Of a stretch of DNA of 41,718 bases, positions 1 to 8,492 are shown one piece after another. Below the pieces are notes generated by a model that saw only the letters and a program-made list of their open reading frames with translations, was not told the origin of the DNA and did no database searches. Source of the stretch: Spirochaetaceae bacterium (GTDB lineage Bacteria; Spirochaetota; Spirochaetia; SZUA-6; Bin103); assembly GCA_028820215.1 (NCBI GenBank), contig JAPPKD010000073.1, forward strand, positions 1 through 41,718, read 5' to 3'. The position numbers were made by a program, and so were the translations under genes. Numbering within the stretch: position 1 is the first letter of the stretch; each line of letters starts with the position of its first letter.

Positions 1-107
1 TCCTCAGGTCGTGGTTACGCTGACCCATGGGCTGCCACTACGCCTGAATAGTTACCAATTAATATACGTTAATCCCGTTAATGGCGATTCCCGCCGGCGG
101 GAGAAGC

Positions 108-1592
108 CTATCCGTCCGCCGAGTCCGTCCGCTCCGCCAGGGCCGCCAGCATGCCGCGGAAGATCAGGAGGTGCGGCAGGTACAGGACGTACCAGTACAG
201 CAGTCCGCCGAGCCCTATCGGGTCGAAGACCGCGGTCTGCCGGATGCTCGTGCCTTCCGCGCACGGCGTGACCTCGAACTGCAACCAGGCTCGGCCGGGC
301 AGCCGCATCTCCGCCTCCAGCGACAGCACCCGCGGCGCATCACACGCGACCACCCGCCAGCAGTCCACCACGTCGCCGGCGCGCAGCTTCTCGGGGTCGC
401 GGCGGCCTCGCTTCATCCCCACGCCGCCCAGCAAGCGGTCCACCACGCCGCGCAGCCGCCAGAGCGCGTTTGCGTGGTACCAGCCACGCGCGCCGCCGAT
501 CGTCCGGATCGGCGCGAACGCCCGCTCCGGGGAGGCGGCCACCGTGACGGCCCGCGAATCGATCAGGCGGTTCCCGAACCGCGTACCGGCTCCCGGGCCC
601 CGCCTGCCCTCGGACGCGGACAGGGCGTCTGACCAGCTCGTCGCAACCAGGCGGGCATCCTCGTCCGCCAGCGCCTGGCGAATCGCATCGCGATACCCGC
701 GCGGCCGGACCGCGAAACCGTCGAGCGCGCTCCGATCGCGGACGACGCTAGGCATGGTGATGCTCTCGATCAGCTTGCGCCCGACGCGCGCGAAGATCGG
801 CGTCACCAGTCCCAGCCACAGGCTGGAGAGTTGCGGCGTCAGGAACGGCACCGGCACGAACAGACGCCGCAGCCCCCGCTGGCGTGCGTAGTCCTCCATG
901 AGGCCCCGGTACGACGTCACTTCCGCACCGCCGATCTCGAACACCCGCGACCCGTCCAGGGGCAGGTCGAGCGCCGCCACCAGGTAGGCGATCACGTCGG
1001 CGATGGCGATCGGCTGCGCCTCCACCGATACCCACCGCGGCGTGACCATCACCGGCAGCCGCTGCACCAACGCCCGGATCAACTCGAACGACAGGCTGCC
1101 GGCGCCGATGACGACGGATGCCCGAAACTCGACGGTGGGGATGGCCGAGCCGCGCAACAGCTCACCGACCCGCAGGCGGCTGCTCATGTGCGCGGACGCG
1201 CCGGCCCCCGCCTCCCGCGCGAGCTCGTCGGGATGCGCCAGACCGCCCAGGTAGACGATGCGGCGCACGCCGGCATCCTGCGCGGCGGCCACGAACGACC
1301 GCGCAGCGCGTTCCTCCTCCTGCTCGAAGTGCCCGCGCGCCCCGAGCGAGTGCACGAGGTAGTAGGCGAGGCCGACCCCCGCCATCGCGCGCCGCATGCT
1401 GTCCGCGTCCAGCACGTCGCCGGCGACCACCTCGGTGCCGGCTCCGAAGCGGCCGCCGGTGAGCTCCGGCCGCCGCGTCACACACCGTACGTGTCGTCCG
1501 GCGCTTTCCAGCGCGGCTACCAGCCGGCCGCCGACGTAGCCGCTCGCCCCGGTCACCAGAACCGGTGCGGGTGGTCGCGTTCGGCCGGCCAC
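108..1592 (-). CDS. SDR-family NAD(P)-binding protein with C-terminal DUF2867 domain
   Basis: A 494-residue protein read from a GTG codon. The N-terminus has a Rossmann nucleotide-binding loop, GASGYVG at residues 15-21, as in atypical extended SDRs of the NmrA/YbjT kind. The middle (about 60-330) continues the SDR fold. The last 150 residues look like the DUF2867 (SRPBCC-like) domain that commonly follows this SDR, ending in an aromatic segment around FDPIGLGGLLYWYVLYLPHL. The family is usually annotated as an oxidoreductase of unknown substrate, so no reaction can be named. It is co-directional with the binding-protein gene upstream but about 195 bases separate them, with a hairpin and a gene remnant between. 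Just past the stop (89-102) lies the palindrome TCCCGCCGGCGGGA. The GTG start is inferred because no ATG fits ahead of the Rossmann loop. Confidence 0.85.
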   Translation of the reverse strand: MAGRTRPPAPVLVTGASGYVGGRLVAALESAGRHVRCVTRRPELTGGRFGAGTEVVAGDVLDADSMRRAMAGVGLAYYLVHSLGARGHFEQEEERAARSFVAAAQDAGVRRIVYLGGLAHPDELAREAGAGASAHMSSRLRVGELLRGSAIPTVEFRASVVIGAGSLSFELIRALVQRLPVMVTPRWVSVEAQPIAIADVIAYLVAALDLPLDGSRVFEIGGAEVTSYRGLMEDYARQRGLRRLFVPVPFLTPQLSSLWLGLVTPIFARVGRKLIESITMPSVVRDRSALDGFAVRPRGYRDAIRQALADEDARLVATSWSDALSASEGRRGPGAGTRFGNRLIDSRAVTVAASPERAFAPIRTIGGARGWYHANALWRLRGVVDRLLGGVGMKRGRRDPEKLRAGDVVDCWRVVACDAPRVLSLEAEMRLPGRAWLQFEVTPCAEGTSIRQTAVFDPIGLGGLLYWYVLYLPHLLIFRGMLAALAERTDSADG

Positions 1593-1619
1593 CGTGGCTA
1601 CCCTTCCGAACCCGTCGGG

Positions 1620-1670
1620 ATCAACGTCATCGGCACCGTCAACGTGCTAGCGGCGGCCATCGCGGGCAAG
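1620..1670 (+). pseudogene. Short remnant of an NAD-dependent epimerase (SDR) gene
   Basis: On the plus strand this stretch reads INVIGTVNVLAAAIAGK, the conserved helix of extended SDR/epimerases. It matches the intact epimerase-like gene at 8493-9464, where LNVIGTVNVLEAAVACG is encoded around 8731-8778, at 41 of 48 bases by eye. Neither the Rossmann loop before it nor the Ser/Tyr/Lys active-site region after it is present, so it is a fragment and not a gene. It sits in the gap between two minus-strand genes. Confidence 0.45.
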
Positions 1671-1747
1671 GCCGGGCGCTGCCGGGCGCCCGCACAGCCA
1701 CCGGCAAGGACCGCGCGTCTGATCTGCGGAGTTGTCCCGCGGGGGGC

Positions 1748-1770
1748 GGTGGCGGCGGAGGGCCGCCACC
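1748..1770 (-). terminator. GC-rich hairpin after the binding-protein gene
   Basis: GGTGGCGGC and GCCGCCACC form a perfect nine-base stem around a five-base loop. It lies 17 bases past the stop of the minus-strand substrate-binding-protein gene. There is no T-tract, so it may be a weak terminator or an mRNA 3'-end stabiliser. Confidence 0.4.
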
Positions 1771-1787
1771 ACGCCGCAGGATCCGGG

Positions 1788-3686
1788 CTATTGGCGGATG
1801 AAGTACTGCTCCGCCGCGGTCAGTCCGATATAGCGTCCTACCAGCGAATCGAAGATCGACTCGTCCGGCACGTTGCGGAGGTGGTTCTTCACGATCAGCG
1901 TTTCCTTCACTCCGCCGACCAGACCCAGGACCCAGATGTTCTCCGCCTGCAACTCCAGGATGCGATGGAACAACTCGTTCTTCTTCTCGGTGTCCGGCGT
2001 CTGCTTGATCTGGTCGTAGGCGCTCAACGCCTCCTTCATCGCCTCCGGCGGTTCCTGACCCTCGGCGCCTCCGGTGTTGTACCAGACTCCCAGGTCGGGC
2101 CCGAAATCGCTGCCTGACGATGACGCGATCAGGAAGAGCGGGTTGCTCGGATACATCATGAAGCCCATCTCCCACACGTTGATCTGCGTTTCGTTCGCGT
2201 TGCGCCGCGCCCGGTAGGCGCTGCGCTCCGTGTGGTTTGCGGCGGCCTTGATGCCGATGTCGCCCCAGTACTCGATCACCAGCTCGATGGAGTCGATCGT
2301 GGCAGTCTTCTCACCCGGCGAGTCGAGTAGCAGGGACAGGGTGTCGCCGTCCGGACGCAGCCGGAAGCCGTCGCCGTCACGTTCCGTCAGCCCGATCGCG
2401 TCGAGCAACTGATCAGCGCGCTCCGGATCGTAGTCGGCGTAGGCCGCGGCATACTCCGGCTTGAACAGGGGCGACAGCTCCACCACGGTCGCCTGCCGCG
2501 CCTGGCCCTGGCCGTCGAAGACGAGCTGATTGATCTCCTCGCGATCGATTGCCAGCGACAGCGCCTGCCGGAAGCGCAGATCCTGGAACAACTCGCGCAG
2601 CACCAGGTCGGGAGTCGACTGGTTGAAGAACAGCGCAGCGTCCGAGCCGATGCCGGTCGGCCACTCCAGGATGCGATAGTCTTCGCGCTCCTGATTCTCG
2701 TAGAACAGCGTGTAGTTGGCAGGATTCAGGTAGCGCATCTGGAAGTCGAACTCGCCCGACATGGTCTTCAGGTTGAGCGTCTCCGCCGTCGTGGTGATGG
2801 AGACCGCCACCTCGTCGATGTAGGGGAGTTGATTGCCGGCCTGATCCACCTTCCAGTAGTAGGGATTGCGTGCGTACACCGTCAGCGTCGGAGAGTCCTC
2901 GAAGGAGGTCTTTACCGCCCACGCGTTCAACACCGGGTAGTCGTGGTTCTGTGCCCGATACCAGTCGCGCTTGTTGCGGAAGAGCTGGGTCCAGTCCTCA
3001 AACCCTGCTTCCTTGGCCATCGCCTGCACCTTGTCGGAATCGGCGAACCCGGCGTGGAACTGCTCCATGTAGTGCTTCGGCGCGAAGATGTTGCCGCGGG
3101 TGGTGGCAAAGTCGTTCAACAGCAGCCCCGGCGGCGCGGCGAAGGTCCAGCTCACCGTCGTGTCGTCGATCTTTTCGCCGACGGGCAGCTCGCCGGCCAC
3201 CAGCAGCCAGCCCGGTTTGCCCGGCGAGAGGTCGTCGTTGCGCACGAAGTCGTCGAGCCAGAAGACGATGTCGTCGGCCGTGAACGGCTGGCCGTCGGAC
3301 CACTTCATGCCGGCGCGTAGATACATGGTGATGGTGCGGCCGTCCTCGGAGAACTCCCAGTCGCGGATCACGTTCGGGATGATCTGATCGGCGGGGCGGT
3401 TCCAGCGAGCCGCGAAGTCGTAGGTGGCGTAGCTGTACACGCCCAACTGGCTCTGCGTCGGGATACCGAAGGTCCAGCGTCCACCGTACTGCCCCACCTC
3501 CTCGACGGTCTGGATCACCATCGGCTCCGCGGGTAGCCGTTCCTGGACCGCCGGAAGCGTCCCCTCCTGCACCATTGCTGCCAGCGCCGGTGCTTCCTGG
3601 TACTGCATCTGTGCCCAGATGCCCGGTGCCGCCAGGAACAGACCGAGCAGTACCGCCACGCACGACATGAGTTTCCGGTTCGTCAT
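1788..3686 (-). CDS. ABC transporter substrate-binding protein, family 5 (oligopeptide/dipeptide type)
   Basis: A 632-residue periplasmic solute-binding protein for an oligopeptide/dipeptide-type importer. The frame is open much further upstream, but the start is fixed at 3686 by a typical signal peptide (MTNRKLMSCVAVLLGLFLAA, cleavage near residue 25) and a Shine-Dalgarno GGAGGG at 3692-3697. No lipobox cysteine is seen. The mature protein has the SBP_bac_5 pattern: a YGGRW opening, WEFSEDGRTITMYLRAGMKW followed by SDGQPFTADDIVFW, and a C-terminal half with RQALSLAIDREEINQLVF. At about 630 residues it is longer than DppA/OppA (about 540), as in many family-5 proteins of environmental bacteria. 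It is transcribed away from the two permease genes starting at 3861, with a 174-base divergent interval. The ligand cannot be read from sequence. Confidence 0.92.
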   Translation of the reverse strand: MTNRKLMSCVAVLLGLFLAAPGIWAQMQYQEAPALAAMVQEGTLPAVQERLPAEPMVIQTVEEVGQYGGRWTFGIPTQSQLGVYSYATYDFAARWNRPADQIIPNVIRDWEFSEDGRTITMYLRAGMKWSDGQPFTADDIVFWLDDFVRNDDLSPGKPGWLLVAGELPVGEKIDDTTVSWTFAAPPGLLLNDFATTRGNIFAPKHYMEQFHAGFADSDKVQAMAKEAGFEDWTQLFRNKRDWYRAQNHDYPVLNAWAVKTSFEDSPTLTVYARNPYYWKVDQAGNQLPYIDEVAVSITTTAETLNLKTMSGEFDFQMRYLNPANYTLFYENQEREDYRILEWPTGIGSDAALFFNQSTPDLVLRELFQDLRFRQALSLAIDREEINQLVFDGQGQARQATVVELSPLFKPEYAAAYADYDPERADQLLDAIGLTERDGDGFRLRPDGDTLSLLLDSPGEKTATIDSIELVIEYWGDIGIKAAANHTERSAYRARRNANETQINVWEMGFMMYPSNPLFLIASSSGSDFGPDLGVWYNTGGAEGQEPPEAMKEALSAYDQIKQTPDTEKKNELFHRILELQAENIWVLGLVGGVKETLIVKNHLRNVPDESIFDSLVGRYIGLTAAEQYFIRQ

Positions 3687-3860
3687 GGGATCCCTCCAGT
3701 TGAATCCGGCAAACGTTGCACGCACGCGGGATGAGGTCAAGGACAGCGGCAGGCAGAGGCAACAGCAAGGACCCTTCCGGCGTCCGGTGGACGGCGCGAT
3801 GGGATCGTTGCAGAGTTGCAGCCGCGCGGGCGGTTCGGGACGCCGCGCGGCGGCACACCC

Positions 3861-4856
3861 ATGGGACGATTCATCGGCCACAGACTGCTGCTCATGGTAC
3901 CGACGCTGCTGCTCGTCTCGGTGGTGTCGTTCGTCATCATCCAGCTCCCGCCCGGTGACTACCTGGACACCTACGCCGCCATCCTGGCAGCCAGCGGCGA
4001 CCTGGTTGACGAAGCCACGCTGGAGGCGCTGAAGGCGCAGTACGGACTGGACGATCCGTTCCACGTCCAGTATCTGAAGTGGGTTTCTGGGTTCGTGCAT
4101 GGCGATTTCGGCCACTCCTTCGAGCAGCGCCGTCCGGTGGGGGAGCTGATCGGCGACCGCCTGCTGCTGACCGTCGTGATCTCGCTTTCGGCGTTGCTGT
4201 TCACGTGGGTGGTAGCCATTCCCGTGGGCATCTACTCGGCTACCGCACAGTATTCGCTGAGTGATTACACGGTAACGTTCCTGGGATTCGTCGGCCTGGC
4301 AATCCCCAACTTCCTGCTCGCGCTGATCCTGATGTACGTCGGCTACCGCTACTTCGACATCAGCGTGGGCGGGCTGTTCTCCATGGAGTTCATCGATGCG
4401 CCGTGGAGCTTCGCGCGCGTGCTCGACCTGGTGAGCCACCTGTGGATCCCGATCATCGTGGTCGGAACCGCGGGGACGGCGGGACTGATCCGTGTGATGC
4501 GCGCCAACCTGCTGGACGAGTTGCGCAAGCAGTACGTGATCACCGCGCGGTCGCGCGGCGTGGCGGAGACGCGACTGCTGTTCAAGTACCCGGTGCGCCT
4601 GGCCCTGAACCCGATCGTGAGCAGCGTCGGCTGGCTGTTGCCGGAACTGATTTCGGGCGCGGAGATCACCGCCGTGGTGCTGAGCCTGCCCACCACCGGG
4701 CCGCTGCTCCTGCGCGCTCTGCTCAGCCAGGACATGTACCTGGCCGGCACCTTCGTCATGTTCCTCGCCGCGCTGACGGTGATCGGCACGCTGGTCTCGG
4801 ACCTCCTGCTCGCCGTCATCGACCCGCGCATCAGGTTCGGCCGCCGTGGCGACTGA
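3861..4856 (+). CDS. ABC transporter permease, DppB/OppB type
   Basis: A 331-residue inner-membrane permease. ATG 3861 (MGRFIGHRLLLMVPTLLLVS) places the first membrane helix at the N-terminus as is standard for DppB/GsiC proteins; earlier in-frame codons only add a basic low-complexity tail. The usual order is visible: helix 1, a periplasmic loop containing LDDPFHVQYLKW and GDFGHSFEQRRPV, then five more helices. The cytoplasmic EAA loop reads ITARSRGVAETRLLFKYPV, the ATPase contact site. It overlaps the next permease gene by 11 bases, indicating translational coupling. No strong Shine-Dalgarno is visible before 3861. Confidence 0.92.
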   Translation: MGRFIGHRLLLMVPTLLLVSVVSFVIIQLPPGDYLDTYAAILAASGDLVDEATLEALKAQYGLDDPFHVQYLKWVSGFVHGDFGHSFEQRRPVGELIGDRLLLTVVISLSALLFTWVVAIPVGIYSATAQYSLSDYTVTFLGFVGLAIPNFLLALILMYVGYRYFDISVGGLFSMEFIDAPWSFARVLDLVSHLWIPIIVVGTAGTAGLIRVMRANLLDELRKQYVITARSRGVAETRLLFKYPVRLALNPIVSSVGWLLPELISGAEITAVVLSLPTTGPLLLRALLSQDMYLAGTFVMFLAALTVIGTLVSDLLLAVIDPRIRFGRRGD

Positions 4857-5976
4857 GGCGCGGGCGGATACGGCGGCGACCGCGCGCGCCGCCGCCGAGG
4901 AGCGTCTCTACCTTGCCTCGCAATGGCGGCTGATGTGGCTGCGCTTCCGGCGCCATCGCGTGGCGGTGGCGGCCACCGCCGTGGTGGCCTTCCTCTATTG
5001 CCTCGGCGCGCTGTGCGAGTTCGTCGCTCCGTACGGCCTGAACACGCGGCGCGTGGAGTTCATCTACGCCCCGCCGCAGCGCCTGCACGTCGTGCACGAG
5101 GGGCGTCTGCACGCGCCGTTCGTGTATCGGATGACGCGGGAGGTGGATCCCAAGTCGCGGCGCAAGATCTATAGCGAGGACCGTACGACGCCCTACCCGG
5201 TCGAACTGTTCACCCGCGGCGAGAGCTATCGCTTCTGGGGGCTGTTCGACACCGACATGCACCTGTTCGGCGTCGCCGACGAGGCGACCTTCTTCGTGTT
5301 CGGGACCGATCGGCTGGGCCGCGATCTGTTCTCCCGCATCGTCTACGGCGCCCGGATCTCGCTCTCTATCGGCCTGGTCGGCGTCGCTCTGAGCCTGATC
5401 ATCGGGCTGATCCTGGGCGGAATCTCCGGGTACCTCGGGGGCGTGACCGACACGATCATCCAGCGTGTCATCGAGTTGCTGCGCTCGTTCCCGTCCATAC
5501 CGCTGTGGATGGCGCTGAGCGCCGCGGTCCCGGCCGAGTGGCCTCCCCTGCAGGTGTACTTCGCGGTCACCATCATCCTGTCGGTGCTGGGCTGGACCGG
5601 CCTGGCGCGCGTGGTGCGCGGCAAGCTTCTCTCGCTGCGCGAGGAGGACTTCGTGACCGCCGCGGTAGTCGCCGGCTCCTCGGAAGCGGCGATCATCGGC
5701 CGCCACCTGTTGCCGTCGTTCATGAGTCACATCATCGTCACCATCACGTTGAGCATCCCGGGAATGATACTGGCAGAGACGGCGCTGAGCTTTCTTGGCA
5801 TCGGGCTGCGGACGCCCGTGACCAGTTGGGGGGTACTGCTGCACGAGGCCCAGAACATCAACGCCGTGGGCCTCAATCCGTGGCTGCTGATCCCGGCGTT
5901 CTTCGTGATCGCCGCGGTACTGGCGTTCAACTTCGTCGGCGACGGCCTGCGCGATGCGGCCGATCCGTACGCTTAG
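4846..5976 (+). CDS. ABC transporter permease, DppC/OppC type
   Basis: A 376-residue second permease of the same importer. It starts at GTG 4846 inside the end of the first permease gene. After a cytoplasmic segment (about 1-35) comes the OppC-type first helix around VAVAATAVVAFLYCLGALCE. A long periplasmic stretch of about 110 residues follows, including FVFGTDRLGRDLFSRIVYGAR, which is highly typical of this family. The core transmembrane bundle comes next, with the EAA loop VTAAVVAGSSEAAIIGRHLL and a terminal FVGDGLRDAADPY. Together with the divergent binding protein it makes a family-5 importer. No OppD/OppF-like ATPase gene lies in the window, so the motor must be encoded elsewhere or shared. 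Confidence 0.93.
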   Translation: MATEARADTAATARAAAEERLYLASQWRLMWLRFRRHRVAVAATAVVAFLYCLGALCEFVAPYGLNTRRVEFIYAPPQRLHVVHEGRLHAPFVYRMTREVDPKSRRKIYSEDRTTPYPVELFTRGESYRFWGLFDTDMHLFGVADEATFFVFGTDRLGRDLFSRIVYGARISLSIGLVGVALSLIIGLILGGISGYLGGVTDTIIQRVIELLRSFPSIPLWMALSAAVPAEWPPLQVYFAVTIILSVLGWTGLARVVRGKLLSLREEDFVTAAVVAGSSEAAIIGRHLLPSFMSHIIVTITLSIPGMILAETALSFLGIGLRTPVTSWGVLLHEAQNINAVGLNPWLLIPAFFVIAAVLAFNFVGDGLRDAADPYA

Positions 5977-6002
5977 GAAGCGTGACGCCTGAGGAGGAAC
6001 GG

Positions 6003-7190
6003 ATGACGCTGCCGGCCTGGAACCGGCGCCGGGGGCAACTCCAGGAGGAGCTGTGGCGCATCCTGGGCCGGCCGCGGGCGACCGTGGAGCCGGCCGGCGA
6101 GGTGCGCGACCGTATCGAGTGGGACGGCGTGGCGGTCGAGAAGCTGGTGTACGAGACCGAGCCCGGCCAGGCGGTGCCCGCGCTGCTGTATCTGCCGACC
6201 ACGTGCCCGCCGCCGTTTCCGGCGCTGGTGCTCGGCATGGGACACGGCGAGAGCAAGACCACGCCCGGCCCGTTGCACGCGGGGCCGCTGTTCGCCCGCC
6301 TCGGCATCGCCTGCCTGTGCGCTGATCCGATCGGCGAGGAGGAGCGCAACCGCGCCGGACGCCGCGGCACCCGCGCGCACGACGCGGCCGACGTGTCCGC
6401 CCGCTCCCGCGGCGCCGGCCGCACGGTGATCGGCAAGATGGTGTGGGACCTGATGATGGGGCTGGGCTACCTGGCCACGCGCCGTGACGTCGATGGGCGG
6501 CGGCTCGGCTGCGCCGGGGTCTCGCTCGGCGGCACCGTGGCCGGTTACCTGCTGGCGCTGGACGAGCGGCTGAAGGTGGCGATTCCCGCCGGCTGGTTCT
6601 TCCGGCCGGAAGATCGGGAGATCGGCAAGGACTGCTCGCGCATCCCGGCCGAGGAGATGCAGCAGGTGATGAGCAACGGGGAGCTGCTCGGACTGGCGGC
6701 TCCGCACTGCGCGGTGCTGGTGGCCAACGGCGACGCGGACACCGTCATCGACAAGCAGGGCAGCGGGATGATCGCGGTGCGCGGTCTGGGCGCGAGCCTG
6801 GCACAGGCGCAGGAGATCTACCGCCTGTACGACGGTGCGGAGGGCCGCATCGGCGCGCTGCTGGAGCCCGGCGGGGGGCACCGCCACTACTACCTGGCCA
6901 GGTCGGCGCTGCTATGGGCGCACGCGCACCTGCAGCCGGCCGGCATCTCCGCGGCCCAGCTCCTGGAACTGCCGGAAATGCTGTACGGCGACTGGGCCGA
7001 CCGCTGCGGGGTGGCGTTGGAGCCGCTGTACGGCACGCCGCTGCACTTCCGCGGACTGCGCCTGCCGGATCTGCAGGTGCGGCCGCTGCCGGACGCGGAC
7101 CGGCGCTGCCTGGAGCCCGGCGAGGTGGGCACAGCACGATTCACCCTGGAGGGGTGGCTGGACGGCGTGGTCGCGGGAGCGGCCGGCTGA
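6003..7190 (+). CDS. Alpha/beta-hydrolase, acetyl-xylan-esterase-like
   Basis: A 395-residue predicted serine hydrolase. The start ATG 6003 is preceded by GAGGAGG at good spacing, 26 bases after the permease stop. The nucleophile elbow is G-V-S174-L-G. Candidate acid residues are D244/D246 in NGDADTV, and the candidate histidine is H293 in GGGHRHYY. The fold pattern (PALLYLP, PALVLGMGHGES as the oxyanion-side strand, then the elbow) resembles the abhydrolase_7 / acetyl-xylan-esterase group that often sits in catabolic operons. No signal peptide is visible, so it probably acts in the cytoplasm on imported material. Its place between the permeases and an M14-like gene suggests deacylation or ester/lactone cleavage of the imported compound; the substrate is unknown. 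Confidence 0.8.
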   Translation: MTLPAWNRRRGQLQEELWRILGRPRATVEPAGEVRDRIEWDGVAVEKLVYETEPGQAVPALLYLPTTCPPPFPALVLGMGHGESKTTPGPLHAGPLFARLGIACLCADPIGEEERNRAGRRGTRAHDAADVSARSRGAGRTVIGKMVWDLMMGLGYLATRRDVDGRRLGCAGVSLGGTVAGYLLALDERLKVAIPAGWFFRPEDREIGKDCSRIPAEEMQQVMSNGELLGLAAPHCAVLVANGDADTVIDKQGSGMIAVRGLGASLAQAQEIYRLYDGAEGRIGALLEPGGGHRHYYLARSALLWAHAHLQPAGISAAQLLELPEMLYGDWADRCGVALEPLYGTPLHFRGLRLPDLQVRPLPDADRRCLEPGEVGTARFTLEGWLDGVVAGAAG

Positions 7191-7211
7191 CGAACGCAGG
7201 AGGAGGACGAC

Positions 7212-8432
7212 ATGGCTGAGATCGAGCACGGACTGGCGGACTACGACCCGCGGTGGGAGCGCGGGACACGCGGCAACAGGGGCGACGTATTCGCCGACAC
7301 GGAGGTGCTGCTGGCCTCCGACTTCGAGGGCGCCAACGGCTGCAACTTCCGGGCGCTGGCGCCCGGCCACTACGCGGTTGATCTGGAGAAAGAGCCGGGC
7401 ACGCACCGCTTCGGCGGCCTGGGCTACTACGTGTGCGTGGGCGTGCGCAACGAGCTGCCGCGCGGGCGCCGCGTGCGGCTGCGCCTGAACGCCCCCTTCG
7501 AGGGCACCTGGGGCGAGCAATCGGCGAGCTTCCAGGTGCGGCACGCAGGCGTATGGAGCGAGATCGCGAGCGGCGATATCCACCGCGTGCCGGAGTTGCC
7601 CGACTCCCTGGACCTGGACCTGACGCTGCCGCCGGGCGGCGCGGAGCGGGACGGGACGATCTTCCTCAGCAACTACCACTGGTGGCCCTACACCGAGATG
7701 CTGGACTGGCTGCAGACGGTCGAGTCCGGCACGGTGCGGCGGATCGGCAGCAGCTTCCAGGGCCGCGCGGTGTACGCCGTCGAGTTCGGCGATCCCGGCA
7801 ATCCCACCATGGTGCACACGCAGACGCCGCAGCCTTCCGAGATGGGCAGCCTGGCGTGCCGGGCGCTGATCGACTTCCTGGGTTCGGGCAGTGCCGCGGC
7901 GGACGCCATCGTGCAGCGTTTCCACGTCTGCTTCATCCCGATGACCAACCCGGACGGAACCGTGCTCGGCTACGGCGTCAGCGACTCGCAGGGGCGCTTC
8001 CCGTACCTGGAGGGCATCCAGGGCGCCGAGCACCTCCCGGAGTCCACCCCGGAGGTCAACAACGTCTGGCGCTACCTGGAGGAAAAGCGCCCGTGGCTGT
8101 TCTGGGAGTGGCACTCCAACCACTGGAAGCGGCGCCCGGGCCACATGCTGCTGCGCTACCGCCCGGAGTGCCTGGCGGACGACGCACTGCGGGACATCTG
8201 GCTCGACATCGATGACCGGCTGCTGGCGCTGCCCGACACCCATCACGGCAACTGGACCGGTCACGAGGAGGGGCTGTACCAGTCCAGCCTGGGCTTCCAG
8301 GCGGTGGTCCGTCTGAACGCCATTTCCTGCATGGTCAAGCAGCACGACAAGTTCCCCCTGGAGCAGAGCCGGCGCCACGCCATCGCCTGCCTGCAGGTGG
8401 CCGCCGACGCCTACAGCCAATTGAGCCGCTGA
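7212..8432 (+). CDS. Peptidase M14-like protein with altered zinc-binding motif
   Basis: A 406-residue protein starting at ATG 7212 behind AGGAGGAGG. Residues 1-150 form a beta-rich N-terminal domain. Residues 155-400 follow the zinc carboxypeptidase (M14) pattern: YTEMLDWLQTV, GSSFQGRAVYAVEFG, FIPMTNPDGT (241-250), WEWHSNH (299-304; H301 as second metal ligand), and a late acidic residue E384 as possible general base. The first metal motif, normally HxxE, reads Q207-P-S-E210, so one histidine ligand appears replaced by glutamine; H203 lies four residues earlier and could compensate. The usual DLNR substrate pocket is also not obvious. It may be an amidase/deacylase-like relative or an enzyme with changed metal use. 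No signal peptide is visible. Confidence 0.72.
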   Translation: MAEIEHGLADYDPRWERGTRGNRGDVFADTEVLLASDFEGANGCNFRALAPGHYAVDLEKEPGTHRFGGLGYYVCVGVRNELPRGRRVRLRLNAPFEGTWGEQSASFQVRHAGVWSEIASGDIHRVPELPDSLDLDLTLPPGGAERDGTIFLSNYHWWPYTEMLDWLQTVESGTVRRIGSSFQGRAVYAVEFGDPGNPTMVHTQTPQPSEMGSLACRALIDFLGSGSAAADAIVQRFHVCFIPMTNPDGTVLGYGVSDSQGRFPYLEGIQGAEHLPESTPEVNNVWRYLEEKRPWLFWEWHSNHWKRRPGHMLLRYRPECLADDALRDIWLDIDDRLLALPDTHHGNWTGHEEGLYQSSLGFQAVVRLNAISCMVKQHDKFPLEQSRRHAIACLQVAADAYSQLSR

Positions 8433-8492
8433 CGCCGAACCAGGATCGAGGCGGCCGGTCGCGCCTGCGGCGCCGCGGCGCTACGCTACCGC

